DNA of 60,251 bases from a virus, in IMG/VR virus record IMGVR_UViG_3300033153_001386, positions 1 through 60,251 of that record; one strand, written 5' to 3'. Positions 15,670 to 23,269 of the stretch are shown one piece after another. Positions within the stretch are counted from its first letter, which is position 1, and each line of letters begins with the position of its first letter. Below the pieces are notes generated by a model. That model had not been told where the DNA came from and did not search any database. It saw only the letters and a list, made by a program, of their open reading frames with translations. A program made the position numbers and the translations under genes.

Positions 15670-18074
15670 GTCATCTCGCTTTGCTGTTCTCCCTCATGCT
15701 TGTTGCGGATGCGCAACCACCGCCCCAACCTATCCCGGCCTTCCTCCGGAGCTATGCCATACTTGTGCATGCAGTATGACACGAGCCACTTGTAGAACTT
15801 AGTCCGTGATATGCTCTGCTTGGCAGTAGGTCCATAGTCAGGGTACTCTTGAATGAAGTCTAGGTACACGTCCTTCTTGTACAGCTTGATGTATGGCTCA
15901 ATGGTTTTGTTTTCCTCACCACCAACAAGGCCGCACCACTCGATGAAGTCGTGGCTTGTCTCGGCACTGAGCTGACGGATGCCTAGGTTAATGAACTTGC
16001 TTTCGACAAGGCCCGTGTTGAGGTATCCGGCCATGCACGACACCATGTAGTTGTCGAAGACAGCCCAGTCCTCCTCATCCCAGTCGGCAAAGAAGTGCTT
16101 CTTGAATTCCATCAGTGGCGTACGACCTTTGTTGTAGTACTGATGTAGCTCGAGTTCCCACTTGCGTCGGGCGAAGCTGTTGCCCGCACCCTTGATGGCG
16201 TAGTTGGTGGTGATACCAATCTTAGGTGACCGCTCGAAAGGAATCTTGATGGCGTCCTTGTTCTTCTTCTCCAGTGTCAAACCCTCTGTTACTACGCTGA
16301 ATAGGCGCTCGAAGTCAAAGTTCTTCTTCACGTCATCGAAGCAAAGTATCTGAGTGTCAGCACTTACGAGCTGATACGGGAAGCTACGCTCGAAAGCAAA
16401 CGCCTTGCCGTCTATGACCACAAGCTTCTTCATCTGACTGAGCGCGTTCATGAACAAGCCCTTGCCTGTACCACCCTCGGGATTGTCGCTGATGACCTCG
16501 TCGTTGAGGATGACGGCAGGGCAATAGCTTAGGTTCTTATAGCCGTGCATCATGTAGCCTATGGTAGACTCCATGGTCTCCCGTCTACCCTCGTCGTTGG
16601 CACAGATGTTACCGATGAATGTCTTGAAGTCGCAGTCGCTACTGTCCTGTGACGTGAACGTGCGGTCTATGATGTGGTCCTGCCACACGTATCCACCGAG
16701 GTCGAGGTAGTCGATGGTCTCCACCCCGCTTGTCGTTACCCGCACCGCGCAGTTGCGGTAGTACAGGTACGCCGTGGTCGAGGTGTCCTCCATGAAGTAC
16801 ACATCGATGGTACTGAGAAGGGTAAGGAACTCCTCGCGGAAGTAGCGCACGGCATCAGCGAAGAAGTTGTAGATGGTCTTGTCCTCAAGGTCGATGAGGT
16901 ATCCAAGGATGAAATCCTTAATCTCTTTCTCACTCGTGTGGTCGATGAGGTTGTTGGTGACCTTGACGAAGACGTAGTTCTTGCTCCCCTCGGGTGCGTA
17001 CTTGTAGAACCCGTTGTCTTCGAGGAAGGTCTTGAAGTCCAAGGGCACAAGCTTGATGACGCCCTTCTCATTCTTCATCCAAAACGTTTGCTCCTCGTTC
17101 TCTCTCTCCACACGCTCGAGGACGGCCTCTACTACATCGCTCTCAACCTCGCCCTTGAGTTGGGAGCGGACTTCTTTTTTTGATACGCCACGCTTGAGCT
17201 GACCCTTGATGTTGTTGATACGGTCGCTGTCCTCATAGTATCGAGTGCCGTGGTTGGCGGTGTTGCTATACGCTGAGTCGAGGGTGCGCTCAATCTCTGA
17301 CACCGGGAAGTCGGACTGCTCGAACTGTCGGAGGATGTGCGAAGCAAGGCTCTTGTTGATGCCGAAGTCATTGAATGCCATGGCCAGCTTGTAGATGTTG
17401 GCGTTGCGCTCGCCGTCTACCATGCCGTACTTCTTGGTCCACCACTTGACAAGGATGTCTACCACCTTGTTGTCGTCGGTGATGGGGATGGTGGGTGCGT
17501 CACGCTTGACCTCAACCTCTACATAGTCTGGGTCTTCGATGCTTGTCCAAAGCTCGCTGCCTTCGTTGACGTAGATGAGTGGGTCGTAGCTCTCGTAGCA
17601 CACGCGGCTGATGTTCTTGCAGGTCTTGTCAAAGTTCTCCGAGTTGAAGTGCTTCTCTAACGCGTTGAAGTAATTGGTATGATTGTCAGGGTCTTGAGGT
17701 ATACGCACCAATGCCTTCAGCCCGAGACCAGAGGGGGAGGTGAAGACGGAGTAGACGTACCTGTCTTTGGACAGTCGTTCTCGCTCGGCCTTCATCTCTT
17801 TCTTCGTGGCGTAGCTATCGAAGTCAAGGCAGATGAATCCGCTGTGCTCCTGTATAGCTGAGTCAGAACGCTTGTTGAATTGACCGGAGAAGCATACCGC
17901 AGGTAGCTCTTTCTTCAGCTCGTTCCTGTTGGCCTTGTCTGTCTCTTTGCGGATGCGTTGGACCAAGTCCTTGGAGGAACCATCCTTGATTCTGCCAAGC
18001 ACAAACTTGACTGAGCGATGGAAGGGAGTCGCTGTTTCCCTGATATTTTTGAAGACTGTGACGATTTGTGACAT
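15660..18074 (-). CDS. Primase-helicase: VirE/BT4734-like N-terminus and SF3 helicase
   Basis: The protein has 804 residues. The N-terminal ~180 residues match the VirE-N/BT4734-like primase-associated domain common in Bacteroidetes elements, with CLDFDSY (82-88) and SPSGLGLKALVRIP (113-126) as the likely metal and nucleotide site of a prim-pol fold. The C-terminal half is an SF3/D5-like helicase: Walker A GGTGKG (534-539, K538), Walker B LCFDD (D580, D581), sensor ITTNY, and arginine-rich AGNSFARRKWELEL. It probably primes and unwinds at the phage origin. No phage DNA polymerase was found, so the host replisome may be recruited. The start codon (18072-18074) is flanked by two copies of CTGTGACGATTT on a 21-bp period, suggesting autoregulation or an origin at the promoter. 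Confidence 0.92.
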   Translation of the reverse strand: MSQIVTVFKNIRETATPFHRSVKFVLGRIKDGSSKDLVQRIRKETDKANRNELKKELPAVCFSGQFNKRSDSAIQEHSGFICLDFDSYATKKEMKAERERLSKDRYVYSVFTSPSGLGLKALVRIPQDPDNHTNYFNALEKHFNSENFDKTCKNISRVCYESYDPLIYVNEGSELWTSIEDPDYVEVEVKRDAPTIPITDDNKVVDILVKWWTKKYGMVDGERNANIYKLAMAFNDFGINKSLASHILRQFEQSDFPVSEIERTLDSAYSNTANHGTRYYEDSDRINNIKGQLKRGVSKKEVRSQLKGEVESDVVEAVLERVERENEEQTFWMKNEKGVIKLVPLDFKTFLEDNGFYKYAPEGSKNYVFVKVTNNLIDHTSEKEIKDFILGYLIDLEDKTIYNFFADAVRYFREEFLTLLSTIDVYFMEDTSTTAYLYYRNCAVRVTTSGVETIDYLDLGGYVWQDHIIDRTFTSQDSSDCDFKTFIGNICANDEGRRETMESTIGYMMHGYKNLSYCPAVILNDEVISDNPEGGTGKGLFMNALSQMKKLVVIDGKAFAFERSFPYQLVSADTQILCFDDVKKNFDFERLFSVVTEGLTLEKKNKDAIKIPFERSPKIGITTNYAIKGAGNSFARRKWELELHQYYNKGRTPLMEFKKHFFADWDEEDWAVFDNYMVSCMAGYLNTGLVESKFINLGIRQLSAETSHDFIEWCGLVGGEENKTIEPYIKLYKKDVYLDFIQEYPDYGPTAKQSISRTKFYKWLVSYCMHKYGIAPEEGRDRLGRWLRIRNKHEGEQQSEMTWS

Positions 18075-18098
18075 GTCTGTGACGATTTAGGTGTCGAT
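18056..18098. repeat. GTGAC/GTGTCGAT word array over the primase start
   Basis: CTGTGACGATTT occurs at 18056-18067 and again at 18077-18088, exactly 21 bp apart. Another TGTGAC lies between them at 18067-18072 and GTGTCGAT follows at 18091-18098. The words lie on one helix face (spacings 10 and 11 bp) and cover the primase start codon. They look like iterons or operators. Confidence 0.65.
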
Positions 18099-18130
18099 AT
18101 TTTAATGCTATTGTATTGATAGTCAGGGGG

Positions 18131-18235
18131 TGTGACACGAATGTCGATTCTTCCTCTCGTATATGTAGGAAGAAGGGAAAGATAGAGTACTCTCTCTCTC
18201 TCTAAAGAGAAAAGAAAAATCTGTCACCGCGTCAC
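18131..18235. promoter_or_regulatory. Control element, copy A
   Basis: This 105-bp element begins TGTGACACGA (18131-18140), contains a (CT)7 run (18190-18203) and ends CTGTCACCGCGTCAC (18221-18235). The same end words, with identical 90-bp spacing, occur at 27934-28038. It lies in the gap upstream of the primase-helicase gene. GTGAC words point inward from both ends. It may be an origin or an operator. Confidence 0.65.
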
Positions 18236-18264
18236 AAAAAAAAGAGGGGGGCCGTTGCCCCCCT
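18236..18264 (-). terminator. Rho-independent terminator of the recombination operon
   Basis: Read on the minus strand, GGGGGG-CAACGG-CCCCCC (18263-18246) is followed by TC and a run of eight T. It lies about 30 nt beyond the stop of the gene at 18294 and separates that operon from the primase operon. Confidence 0.85.
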
Positions 18265-18293
18265 CCCGCTCCGTTCATCAGAGTAAGGGGTAA

Positions 18294-18542
18294 TTAGAAC
18301 GGAGACTCTTCTTCATCTTGTTGCTTGGGCTCCCACTGGTCAAGCTCCCAGTAGTACTTGCCCTCCTTGCTTTCCTTCATCTCGAAGTTTATCCAACCCG
18401 AGGGCTTGACGTTGGCTTTCAAGAACTCGACGAACTCTTCGACGACGATGCCGACTTTGCCCTTGACAAAATCCGGTGCTCCATCACGTGGGGCTGACCA
18501 ATTCATGGCGGGTGGGTACACCCTGTCTTTCTCTTCACTCAT
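18294..18542 (-). CDS. Small protein with SSB-like acidic C-terminal tip
   Basis: The 82-residue protein ends QQDEEESPF, closely resembling the acidic tip (DDDIPF) with which bacterial single-stranded DNA-binding proteins recruit partners. The body (VGIVVEEFVEFLKANVKPSGWINFEMKES) has no obvious OB-fold signature but is compatible with a small beta-rich domain. It is the last gene of a cassette with a RecE-like exonuclease and an annealing protein, just before a strong terminator. An SSB-like or SSB-mimicking role in phage recombination is inferred from the tip and neighbourhood. The start overlaps the exonuclease stop (ATGA). Confidence 0.8.
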   Translation of the reverse strand: MSEEKDRVYPPAMNWSAPRDGAPDFVKGKVGIVVEEFVEFLKANVKPSGWINFEMKESKEGKYYWELDQWEPKQQDEEESPF

Positions 18543-19270
18543 AGTGTTTGGGTTATATAAAAGGTTTCAATGTTGTGTGTGGCATTAGCTCCGAAGAACT
18601 TGTCGTGGACCTCAAGGGCCCGTTCGACTTTGTCCCTGCCACGGAGGACGAAGTCTTCACTCGGTTCGTACATGCCCATCCTACCCGTCTTCTTATCGAT
18701 GGCGAAGAACACCAGCGGTACGCCGAATAGGCTTTGGTAGATGTAGCATTGGCTGTCGTAACCATACTTGCGTGCCGACCACTTGAAGTCGTCGATGTTA
18801 CCGGTCGTCTTCAGGTCAATGATTCGGTCAGGACAGAGGATGTCTGCCTTGGCCTTGAACTGTCGACCCATGATGGTTCCCACGATAGGCTCCTCATACT
18901 TGTTCTCCTCAGCACGAATGGCCTCGAAGAAGTCGTAGTTGCCGAGCATCTTATTCGCCCAACCATGGATGTCCTCCACCTCCTTGGTCAGGAGCATGAA
19001 CTCTGCGTCACGCTCAGCACAAGTGTCTTTATACACCTTGCTGTTGCGGCTTGCAGTGTTGACACTCTCGACCTTGGCTGCCTTCTCCGGCTCGAGGATG
19101 AGCTGATGGAAGAGACGGCCCTTGGCAAAGGCGGGGTTGTCAGGGGTGGGGACACCGAACATGGAAGGGTTGTCAAGCAGCACCTTGATGTCCGAGTTGG
19201 ACATGTACTGCCGACCGACCTTGCCATAGTACTTGGCATCGTCACGTAACTCCTCTATGATGTCGCTCAT
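18539..19270 (-). CDS. RecE-like 5'-3' exonuclease (PD-(D/E)XK)
   Basis: The product has 243 residues with the features of phage exodeoxyribonuclease VIII/RecE-type nucleases. These are GRLFHQLILEPE (51-62, the family G-x-x-x-H signature), KADILCPDRIIDLKTT (141-156, catalytic D143 and D152-x-K154), and SQCYIYQ further on, giving the Q/Y motif. It would degrade one strand of double-stranded DNA ends to create tails for annealing. The next gene upstream encodes a DUF1071-type single-strand annealing protein (4-nt overlap) and the one downstream an SSB-tip protein, together a complete recombination cassette. Confidence 0.9.
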   Translation of the reverse strand: MSDIIEELRDDAKYYGKVGRQYMSNSDIKVLLDNPSMFGVPTPDNPAFAKGRLFHQLILEPEKAAKVESVNTASRNSKVYKDTCAERDAEFMLLTKEVEDIHGWANKMLGNYDFFEAIRAEENKYEEPIVGTIMGRQFKAKADILCPDRIIDLKTTGNIDDFKWSARKYGYDSQCYIYQSLFGVPLVFFAIDKKTGRMGMYEPSEDFVLRGRDKVERALEVHDKFFGANATHNIETFYITQTL

Positions 19271-19866
19271 AGGTTATCCTTGAGAGCTTTCTGAACGGGA
19301 GTGCTGACCTTGTACTTGGTGCGCAGTTGCTTGAGCAGGTTGTCGAAGCCCTTGTCTTTGTTCTCGACCACGTACTTGAGAACCTTACTCCAATTGTCAT
19401 CGTCGACCTCAAGAGATATCCGCGTTGGCTCGCTCGATGATTTAGAGGGGGCGTCCTTGGATTCGGTTGGTTGAGACGGAACGTCCTCACCTGTCCATAG
19501 AGAAAGTCCAAGGCCGTGCATCGCAATGGCCTTAGCGGTGGCACGTTGGATAGTCTTGTTGACCTCGAAGCTGCAAACCTTTTCGATAGGGATGGACTTG
19601 TTGCGATGGTCCATGACGCAAAGCATATCGATGTGCTCCAAGTCGTTGACTACAATGCCCACCTTAACGTAGGCTGTCCTGCCGTCGGTGAAGTAGTTGA
19701 GTCCAGTCTCGGGTTGCTCATAGATGATGCGCTGTGCTTGAGGGTAGTTGCTCTTCATCATGTCCCAAGCGTGAGCCCATGATAGGTAGTCGGCACGTCC
19801 CTTCTTCTCTGCCTTGGGCCGGACGTCGATGGCCTTGAGGTTGTTGTATACTGATTCCATTTTCAT
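19267..19866 (-). CDS. DUF1071-type single-strand annealing protein
   Basis: The product has 199 residues with the hallmark motifs of the DUF1071 group of phage single-strand annealing proteins: DYLSWAHAWDMM (26-37) and KTIQRATAKAIAMHGLGL (104-121). A Ser/Pro-rich linker (about 130-150) leads to a charged C-terminal domain. It would bind single-stranded DNA made by the adjacent RecE-like exonuclease and anneal complementary strands in replication-linked recombination. The gene overlaps both neighbours by 4 nt. Confidence 0.88.
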   Translation of the reverse strand: MKMESVYNNLKAIDVRPKAEKKGRADYLSWAHAWDMMKSNYPQAQRIIYEQPETGLNYFTDGRTAYVKVGIVVNDLEHIDMLCVMDHRNKSIPIEKVCSFEVNKTIQRATAKAIAMHGLGLSLWTGEDVPSQPTESKDAPSKSSSEPTRISLEVDDDNWSKVLKYVVENKDKGFDNLLKQLRTKYKVSTPVQKALKDNL

Positions 19867-20150
19867 TTCAATTCATTGATTAGAGTTACGTAGTCGGGGT
19901 CTGTTGTCATCACGCTCTCTACCTTTTTGATTCCGTGACCGATAGAGGGAAGGTCAATTTTGTATCCGTTCTGACCCATGTAGTGCCTGATGTATGAACT
20001 TTTGATGGGCCGTTGGTGACACAGGTAGTACAGACAATGCCTTGCGTCGGATAGGTGGCGCGACTTGTCCTTGGTAAAGAGCTGCTCACGGCTGATGCCG
20101 AAGCGGTCGGTTACACGTTCGACGTATTGTTCAAAGATGTCTTGTTTCAT
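19863..20150 (-). CDS. Divergent DnaA domain IV-like protein
   Basis: The 95-residue product has the layout of DnaA domain IV: a helix SDARHCLYYLCHQRP (about 34-48), a helix-turn-helix, then a recognition region IDLPSIGHGIKKVES in place of GRDHTTVLHA. The key D-H-(S/T)-T residues are changed (LPSIGHG), so a different DNA sequence is expected from that of the member at 13057-13563. It overlaps the annealing-protein gene by 4 nt. A role in origin recognition or transcription control is inferred; the relationship to DnaA is suggested by pattern only. Confidence 0.72.
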   Translation of the reverse strand: MKQDIFEQYVERVTDRFGISREQLFTKDKSRHLSDARHCLYYLCHQRPIKSSYIRHYMGQNGYKIDLPSIGHGIKKVESVMTTDPDYVTLINELK

Positions 20151-20362
20151 TCGTTTTCAATTAAAATTTCTTGGATGTACAGTCGCCCGTGCCTCAGCAT
20201 CACCATGTCTTGGTCGCCGGACTTGAAGTCATTGCCTTGGGTCAACTCTTCGCCCAATGCCTTGTTCAATCCCTTTCGTGCTGATAGCTGACCGCGAAAC
20301 GCCTTAGACCACACGATGCCGATGCCGTCAGTCTCGTAATGGAGGAGATAAATATATTCCAT
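20147..20362 (-). CDS. Hypothetical protein (71 aa)
   Basis: The start is placed at the ATG at 20362, two bases after the stop of the ParB-like gene (20365). An upstream in-frame ATG at 20416 would overlap that gene by 52 nt. The product begins MEYIYLLHYETDGIG and ends IQEILIENE; no domain is recognised. It overlaps the DnaA-like gene by 4 nt and belongs to the same operon. Function unknown. Confidence 0.65.
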   Translation of the reverse strand: MEYIYLLHYETDGIGIVWSKAFRGQLSARKGLNKALGEELTQGNDFKSGDQDMVMLRHGRLYIQEILIENE

Positions 20363-20364
20363 AA

Positions 20365-21105
20365 TCAGAAGAATCTCGTGTGAGTTTTGCGACGAAAATT
20401 GTACACGTTCTCCCATACACGAAGCATCTCCTCAGCAGTGGCGGCGTACACAAACAGGTGTGGGTTGGCCTCGGCACGCTTGAGCAACTCCGATGGATTG
20501 AAACCATCCATGGTACGTACACAGCGCAGGAACGCAGTGACGAAAGACATACGAAGGTAGAAGTCCCAACGCTTGAACTGACCCAAAGAGTACAGTCTCT
20601 TGAGTGCTACGTCATAGTCCTCCCGGAACTCCCAAGTACCCTTGCTGATGTTCATCTTGCCGGTCTTGTTGCTGGCGTTGGAGGCACTGCCCTGAGCAAT
20701 CATGGCCGCGATGCGTACACTGATGCGCTTGTCCATGTCTACGCAATCCTTGTGGAAGTTGACGAGCTTGATGTAGTGCTCGTTGCCTTGGGCCGCATAG
20801 CTATGTACCTTGTCCGGGATGGTCCATGGCTTGGATGCGTTGTTGAGTTCCACAACTTCGCTCATACGCAAGGCGTCAGAGACGATGTACTTGACCGGGA
20901 TGCCAAGCTCACGGCAGGCGTGGAAGCGGTGCTGTCCGTCGATGATGTATCCGTCAGGCGTAACACTGATGGGTTGCATTAACCCCTGTCTCTTGATGAG
21001 CTTCTTGAGCTTGCGAACGTGAGCGGCATCGACACTGCGATTGTATTCTGTGAATTCGAACTGACTGTAGTCAGACGTGGTTGTTATTGTGTCTGTTAAT
21101 GACAT
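20365..21105 (-). CDS. ParB/sulfiredoxin-fold nuclease-like protein
   Basis: The 246-residue product has an N-terminal ParB-like domain: LIKRQGLMQPISVTPDGYII (36-55) followed by DGQHRFHACRELG (56-68), the conserved G-x-H-R nucleotide-handling motif. The C-terminal 150 residues are helical and unlike the ParB HTH. Phage proteins of this type have been linked to DNA nicking, CTP-dependent switching or transcription control; which applies here is not decided. It sits at the head of the recombination part of the leftward operon. The leader just upstream of the start reads ATACAATAGACAATG. Confidence 0.85.
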   Translation of the reverse strand: MSLTDTITTTSDYSQFEFTEYNRSVDAAHVRKLKKLIKRQGLMQPISVTPDGYIIDGQHRFHACRELGIPVKYIVSDALRMSEVVELNNASKPWTIPDKVHSYAAQGNEHYIKLVNFHKDCVDMDKRISVRIAAMIAQGSASNASNKTGKMNISKGTWEFREDYDVALKRLYSLGQFKRWDFYLRMSFVTAFLRCVRTMDGFNPSELLKRAEANPHLFVYAATAEEMLRVWENVYNFRRKTHTRFF

Positions 21106-21232
21106 TGTCTATTGTATTTAGGGTTTCTTTTAGTTGTCTGAGGATAGCGTCCTCGTGATAGCGAATGCTGTATCCGTCACACAACTCTTGTATGACGATA
21201 CGCATTGCAGATAAGTCTTCATGTTCCGACAT
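21071..21232 (-). CDS. Possible small overlapping gene (53 aa)
   Basis: An open frame of 53 codons starts with ATG at 21232, 14 nt inside the end of the upstream gene, and ends 35 nt inside the ParB-like gene. It fills what would otherwise be a 113-nt gap in a tightly packed operon. The product is MSEHEDLSAMRIVIQELCDG followed by a charged helical tail. No domain is recognised. The overlap with the ParB start makes this only moderately likely. Confidence 0.45.
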   Translation of the reverse strand: MSEHEDLSAMRIVIQELCDGYSIRYHEDAILRQLKETLNTIDNVINRHNNNHV

Positions 21233-21647
21233 AGATGGGGGAGTCAAACCTTTCGATGTTGTACACAGCGTCTACAACAATATCGCTTTCGAACGACTCA
21301 AGTTCTGAGCTCTCCAATGCCCTGCCCTCAACGTATGTGTGTCGCACAACCTTCATGAAGACGAGGTTGCCTGTGCGCAGAATCATAACACCATAGGTAC
21401 ATGGGTCGTGGCCTCGAGCCGAAGCCATGTCTTCAGCGTGACGCATGGTCTCTATCCAACAATCGAATTGGTATCCACTGAATGCGTCTTCGATACTGGA
21501 CTGAGATTCACATGGGTCGTTAGTACCATGAACGAACCCTGAGTTGACAGGGCTTTGGAAGATGTCACACGTGGTGACAGCATGACCGAAGGCCATGGCT
21601 TGGCCCATCGCCTCGGCGAATGGACGGGTCTTGATTGAGTTCTTCAT
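21219..21647 (-). CDS. Hypothetical protein (142 aa)
   Basis: The 142-residue protein has no recognised domain. It contains several Cys/His residues (THVTTCDIF-like N-terminus, CESQSSIED, CWIETMRHAED) and a beta-rich C-terminus ending RFDSPIYVGT. It overlaps the upstream 66-residue gene by 4 nt, so it belongs to the operon. Function unknown. Confidence 0.75.
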   Translation of the reverse strand: MKNSIKTRPFAEAMGQAMAFGHAVTTCDIFQSPVNSGFVHGTNDPCESQSSIEDAFSGYQFDCWIETMRHAEDMASARGHDPCTYGVMILRTGNLVFMKVVRHTYVEGRALESSELESFESDIVVDAVYNIERFDSPIYVGT

Positions 21648-21844
21648 ACTAGCATACCGCCGTCACCGACGTCGTTGAGGTTGAGGTATTCGCGAACGGC
21701 ATCAGGTCCGTAATCATGGTAGATGGCGGCCAATTCGTACATCTTGTCAGTAGATACTGAATCGGGTTCAACGCCGCACCCTCTTAGGAATGCAACACAG
21801 GATATTGCAGCGTCCTGTATTCGCTTCTTGTATTCTTCACTCAT
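21644..21844 (-). CDS. Hypothetical protein (66 aa)
   Basis: A 66-residue protein beginning MSEEYKKRIQDAAISCVAFL, mostly helical and acidic, without a recognised domain. The start codon lies 4 nt beyond the palindrome at 21849-21864, so expression may be set by whatever binds there. It overlaps the next gene by 4 nt. Confidence 0.72.
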   Translation of the reverse strand: MSEEYKKRIQDAAISCVAFLRGCGVEPDSVSTDKMYELAAIYHDYGPDAVREYLNLNDVGDGGMLV

Positions 21845-21848
21845 TGTA

Positions 21849-21864
21849 ATTAATCCGGATTAAT
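21849..21864. repeat. Palindrome copy 1 (ATTAATCCGGATTAAT)
   Basis: Perfect 16-bp palindrome between two leftward genes. It contains the stop codon of the 235-residue gene and lies just ahead of the start codon of the next gene (21844). It is one of seven copies in the window, all between 21.8 and 27.5 kb. Confidence 0.85.
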
Positions 21865-22567
21865 GGATGTTGATTGTAATGTTCTTGCGGCCCTTGCCCT
21901 TGACTCCACTGCACAGGCCACACTTGGCGCAGTTGGATACGTAACCCATCTCCTTGCTTGCCGGGCACTGAACACCGTCGGCAGTGTCACCCTTAGATAG
22001 AGAGACGAAGTGCCGCCATGACGGAAGCTTGTCGGCCCCCTCTTGGTCGTGCGATGACGCCATGAAGAAGTCCTTGTAGTCGTCAGCCCAATCCTTGCCG
22101 GCTTGGTGCGTGTACCCAGTGTGGGTAGCAGAGGCGTCAGCCATGTCAGAGACAAGGTCGATAGGCAGAAGGCTTGGTTCACCATAGCTACCGAAGCGGG
22201 TGAGCTGTGACTCAGCACACCAGTCCTTGATGGGAGCAAGGTCGGTGCGCTCACGGGAATGGATGTCCTCGGTGCTGAGCGAACGTAGCATAGAAATGAA
22301 CCCGGAGTACTGCATGTACTTGTGGGTATAGCAACCCTTGAGACTAGCAAGGGGGCAGTCCAAGCAGTTGGCTCCGTCCATGCGGAAGAAGTTGCCACGG
22401 TCTACCTTCTTGGATTGTGCCGAGCGAACCATGGCCGCTTGACGTAAGTCAAACGTGTAGGTCTGTACGACACTGGCTTTCTCAGGTGCAATCTTCTTGT
22501 TAGTGGTGCGCCCCTTGCGCACCACGAATAAGTTGTCGCCCTCGGTCCAAGCGATACGGCCCTTCAT
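21860..22567 (-). CDS. Cysteine-rich protein related to phage gp88/DUF7227-type proteins
   Basis: The product has 235 residues with cysteine clusters CLDCPLASLKGC (about 68-79) and CPASKEMGYVSNCAKCGLC near the C-terminus. The second matches the end of the gp88/DUF7227-type proteins found in many phages. In all, nine or so cysteines could hold a zinc or iron-sulfur centre. The biochemical role of the family is not known to me. The stop codon lies in palindrome copy 1. It follows the 133-residue gene with a 4-nt overlap. Confidence 0.78.
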   Translation of the reverse strand: MKGRIAWTEGDNLFVVRKGRTTNKKIAPEKASVVQTYTFDLRQAAMVRSAQSKKVDRGNFFRMDGANCLDCPLASLKGCYTHKYMQYSGFISMLRSLSTEDIHSRERTDLAPIKDWCAESQLTRFGSYGEPSLLPIDLVSDMADASATHTGYTHQAGKDWADDYKDFFMASSHDQEGADKLPSWRHFVSLSKGDTADGVQCPASKEMGYVSNCAKCGLCSGVKGKGRKNITINIH

Positions 22568-22965
22568 GACTTGAGAATCCCTTCGAGCTGCTCGTCAGTC
22601 ATGCCGTGGTCGTTGAAGGTGACCGCCTCCTTGATGGTGTCCTCATCGATAGTGACCTCGCCGCTAAAGCTGAAGCCACCCTCTTCCATATCGACATGCA
22701 CCTCGACGCCGTCACTCCATCCCTTTATCCGCACTGCCATACTTTCCTCGCGGGCCTCACCACCGAGGGAGTATGCATCAAGCAACATCTTGATGACCTG
22801 CTCCTTGGTATAGGTGGTCTCGGGCTTGAGCAAGGGGCCGTCGATGGCAAGGCTTGCCTTCATGTCCATGAGATTGGAACGCGCTCCGTCGATAAGGAAG
22901 TTGAGCTGTTCGAGCAATGTGTCACGAGTCTGCGGCGTGACGTCCGGGGTAGTTGGGTTGTCCAT
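22564..22965 (-). CDS. Hypothetical protein (133 aa)
   Basis: The 133-residue protein has an N-terminal Pro/Thr-rich part, a helical middle (about 12-75) and an acidic beta-rich C-terminus (VRIKGWSDGVEVHVDMEE). No domain is recognised. It is the first gene behind promoter P1 (22988-23018), with a short leader of about 20 nt and no Shine-Dalgarno sequence. Function unknown. Confidence 0.75.
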   Translation of the reverse strand: MDNPTTPDVTPQTRDTLLEQLNFLIDGARSNLMDMKASLAIDGPLLKPETTYTKEQVIKMLLDAYSLGGEAREESMAVRIKGWSDGVEVHVDMEEGGFSFSGEVTIDEDTIKEAVTFNDHGMTDEQLEGILKS

Positions 22966-22987
22966 AGTGTATTGAATTATTGATATG

Positions 22988-23018
22988 CAAATATAAGGTA
23001 TTTATTACTACTGTGCAA
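22988..23018 (-). promoter_or_regulatory. Promoter P1 (Bacteroidetes type)
   Basis: On the minus strand TTG (23018-23016) is followed by 20 nt and TATATTTG (22995-22988), a perfect TAnnTTTG -7 element. Transcription would start near 22982 and read the gene starting at 22965. Confidence 0.75.
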
Positions 23019-23041
23019 GTTTTTCCACAGTTAATGTCTCT

Positions 23042-23269
23042 TCATCTGTTGTCGTGTTTCTCGTCAGGGTCTCGGTCCATGCACTCGCATGGTCGGGTCG
23101 TAGCATACGGGTCAGCGTAGTGGGTTGAGTAAACAAACCCCTCGCCGCCGCACTGCGGACACTCCTCTTCCTCTTCCTGAAGGCTCAATACATACCGAGC
23201 CATCTGTTGGAACGAGCCGAACCCCTTGAGATGCGCGACCATGTTGTCAATCAACTTTTCCTGTGTCAT
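23042..23269 (-). CDS. Small zinc-finger protein with DnaJ-like CxxCGGxG motif
   Basis: The 75-residue protein has a helical N-terminus, a run of glutamates and then CPQCGGEGFVY (about 37-47) with a second pair CEC near residue 60. This resembles half of the DnaJ-type zinc centre found in many small phage proteins. It probably binds zinc; the partner is unknown. Its start overlaps the gene upstream (ATGA style). The stop lies just behind promoter P1. Confidence 0.75.
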   Translation of the reverse strand: MTQEKLIDNMVAHLKGFGSFQQMARYVLSLQEEEEECPQCGGEGFVYSTHYADPYATTRPCECMDRDPDEKHDNR

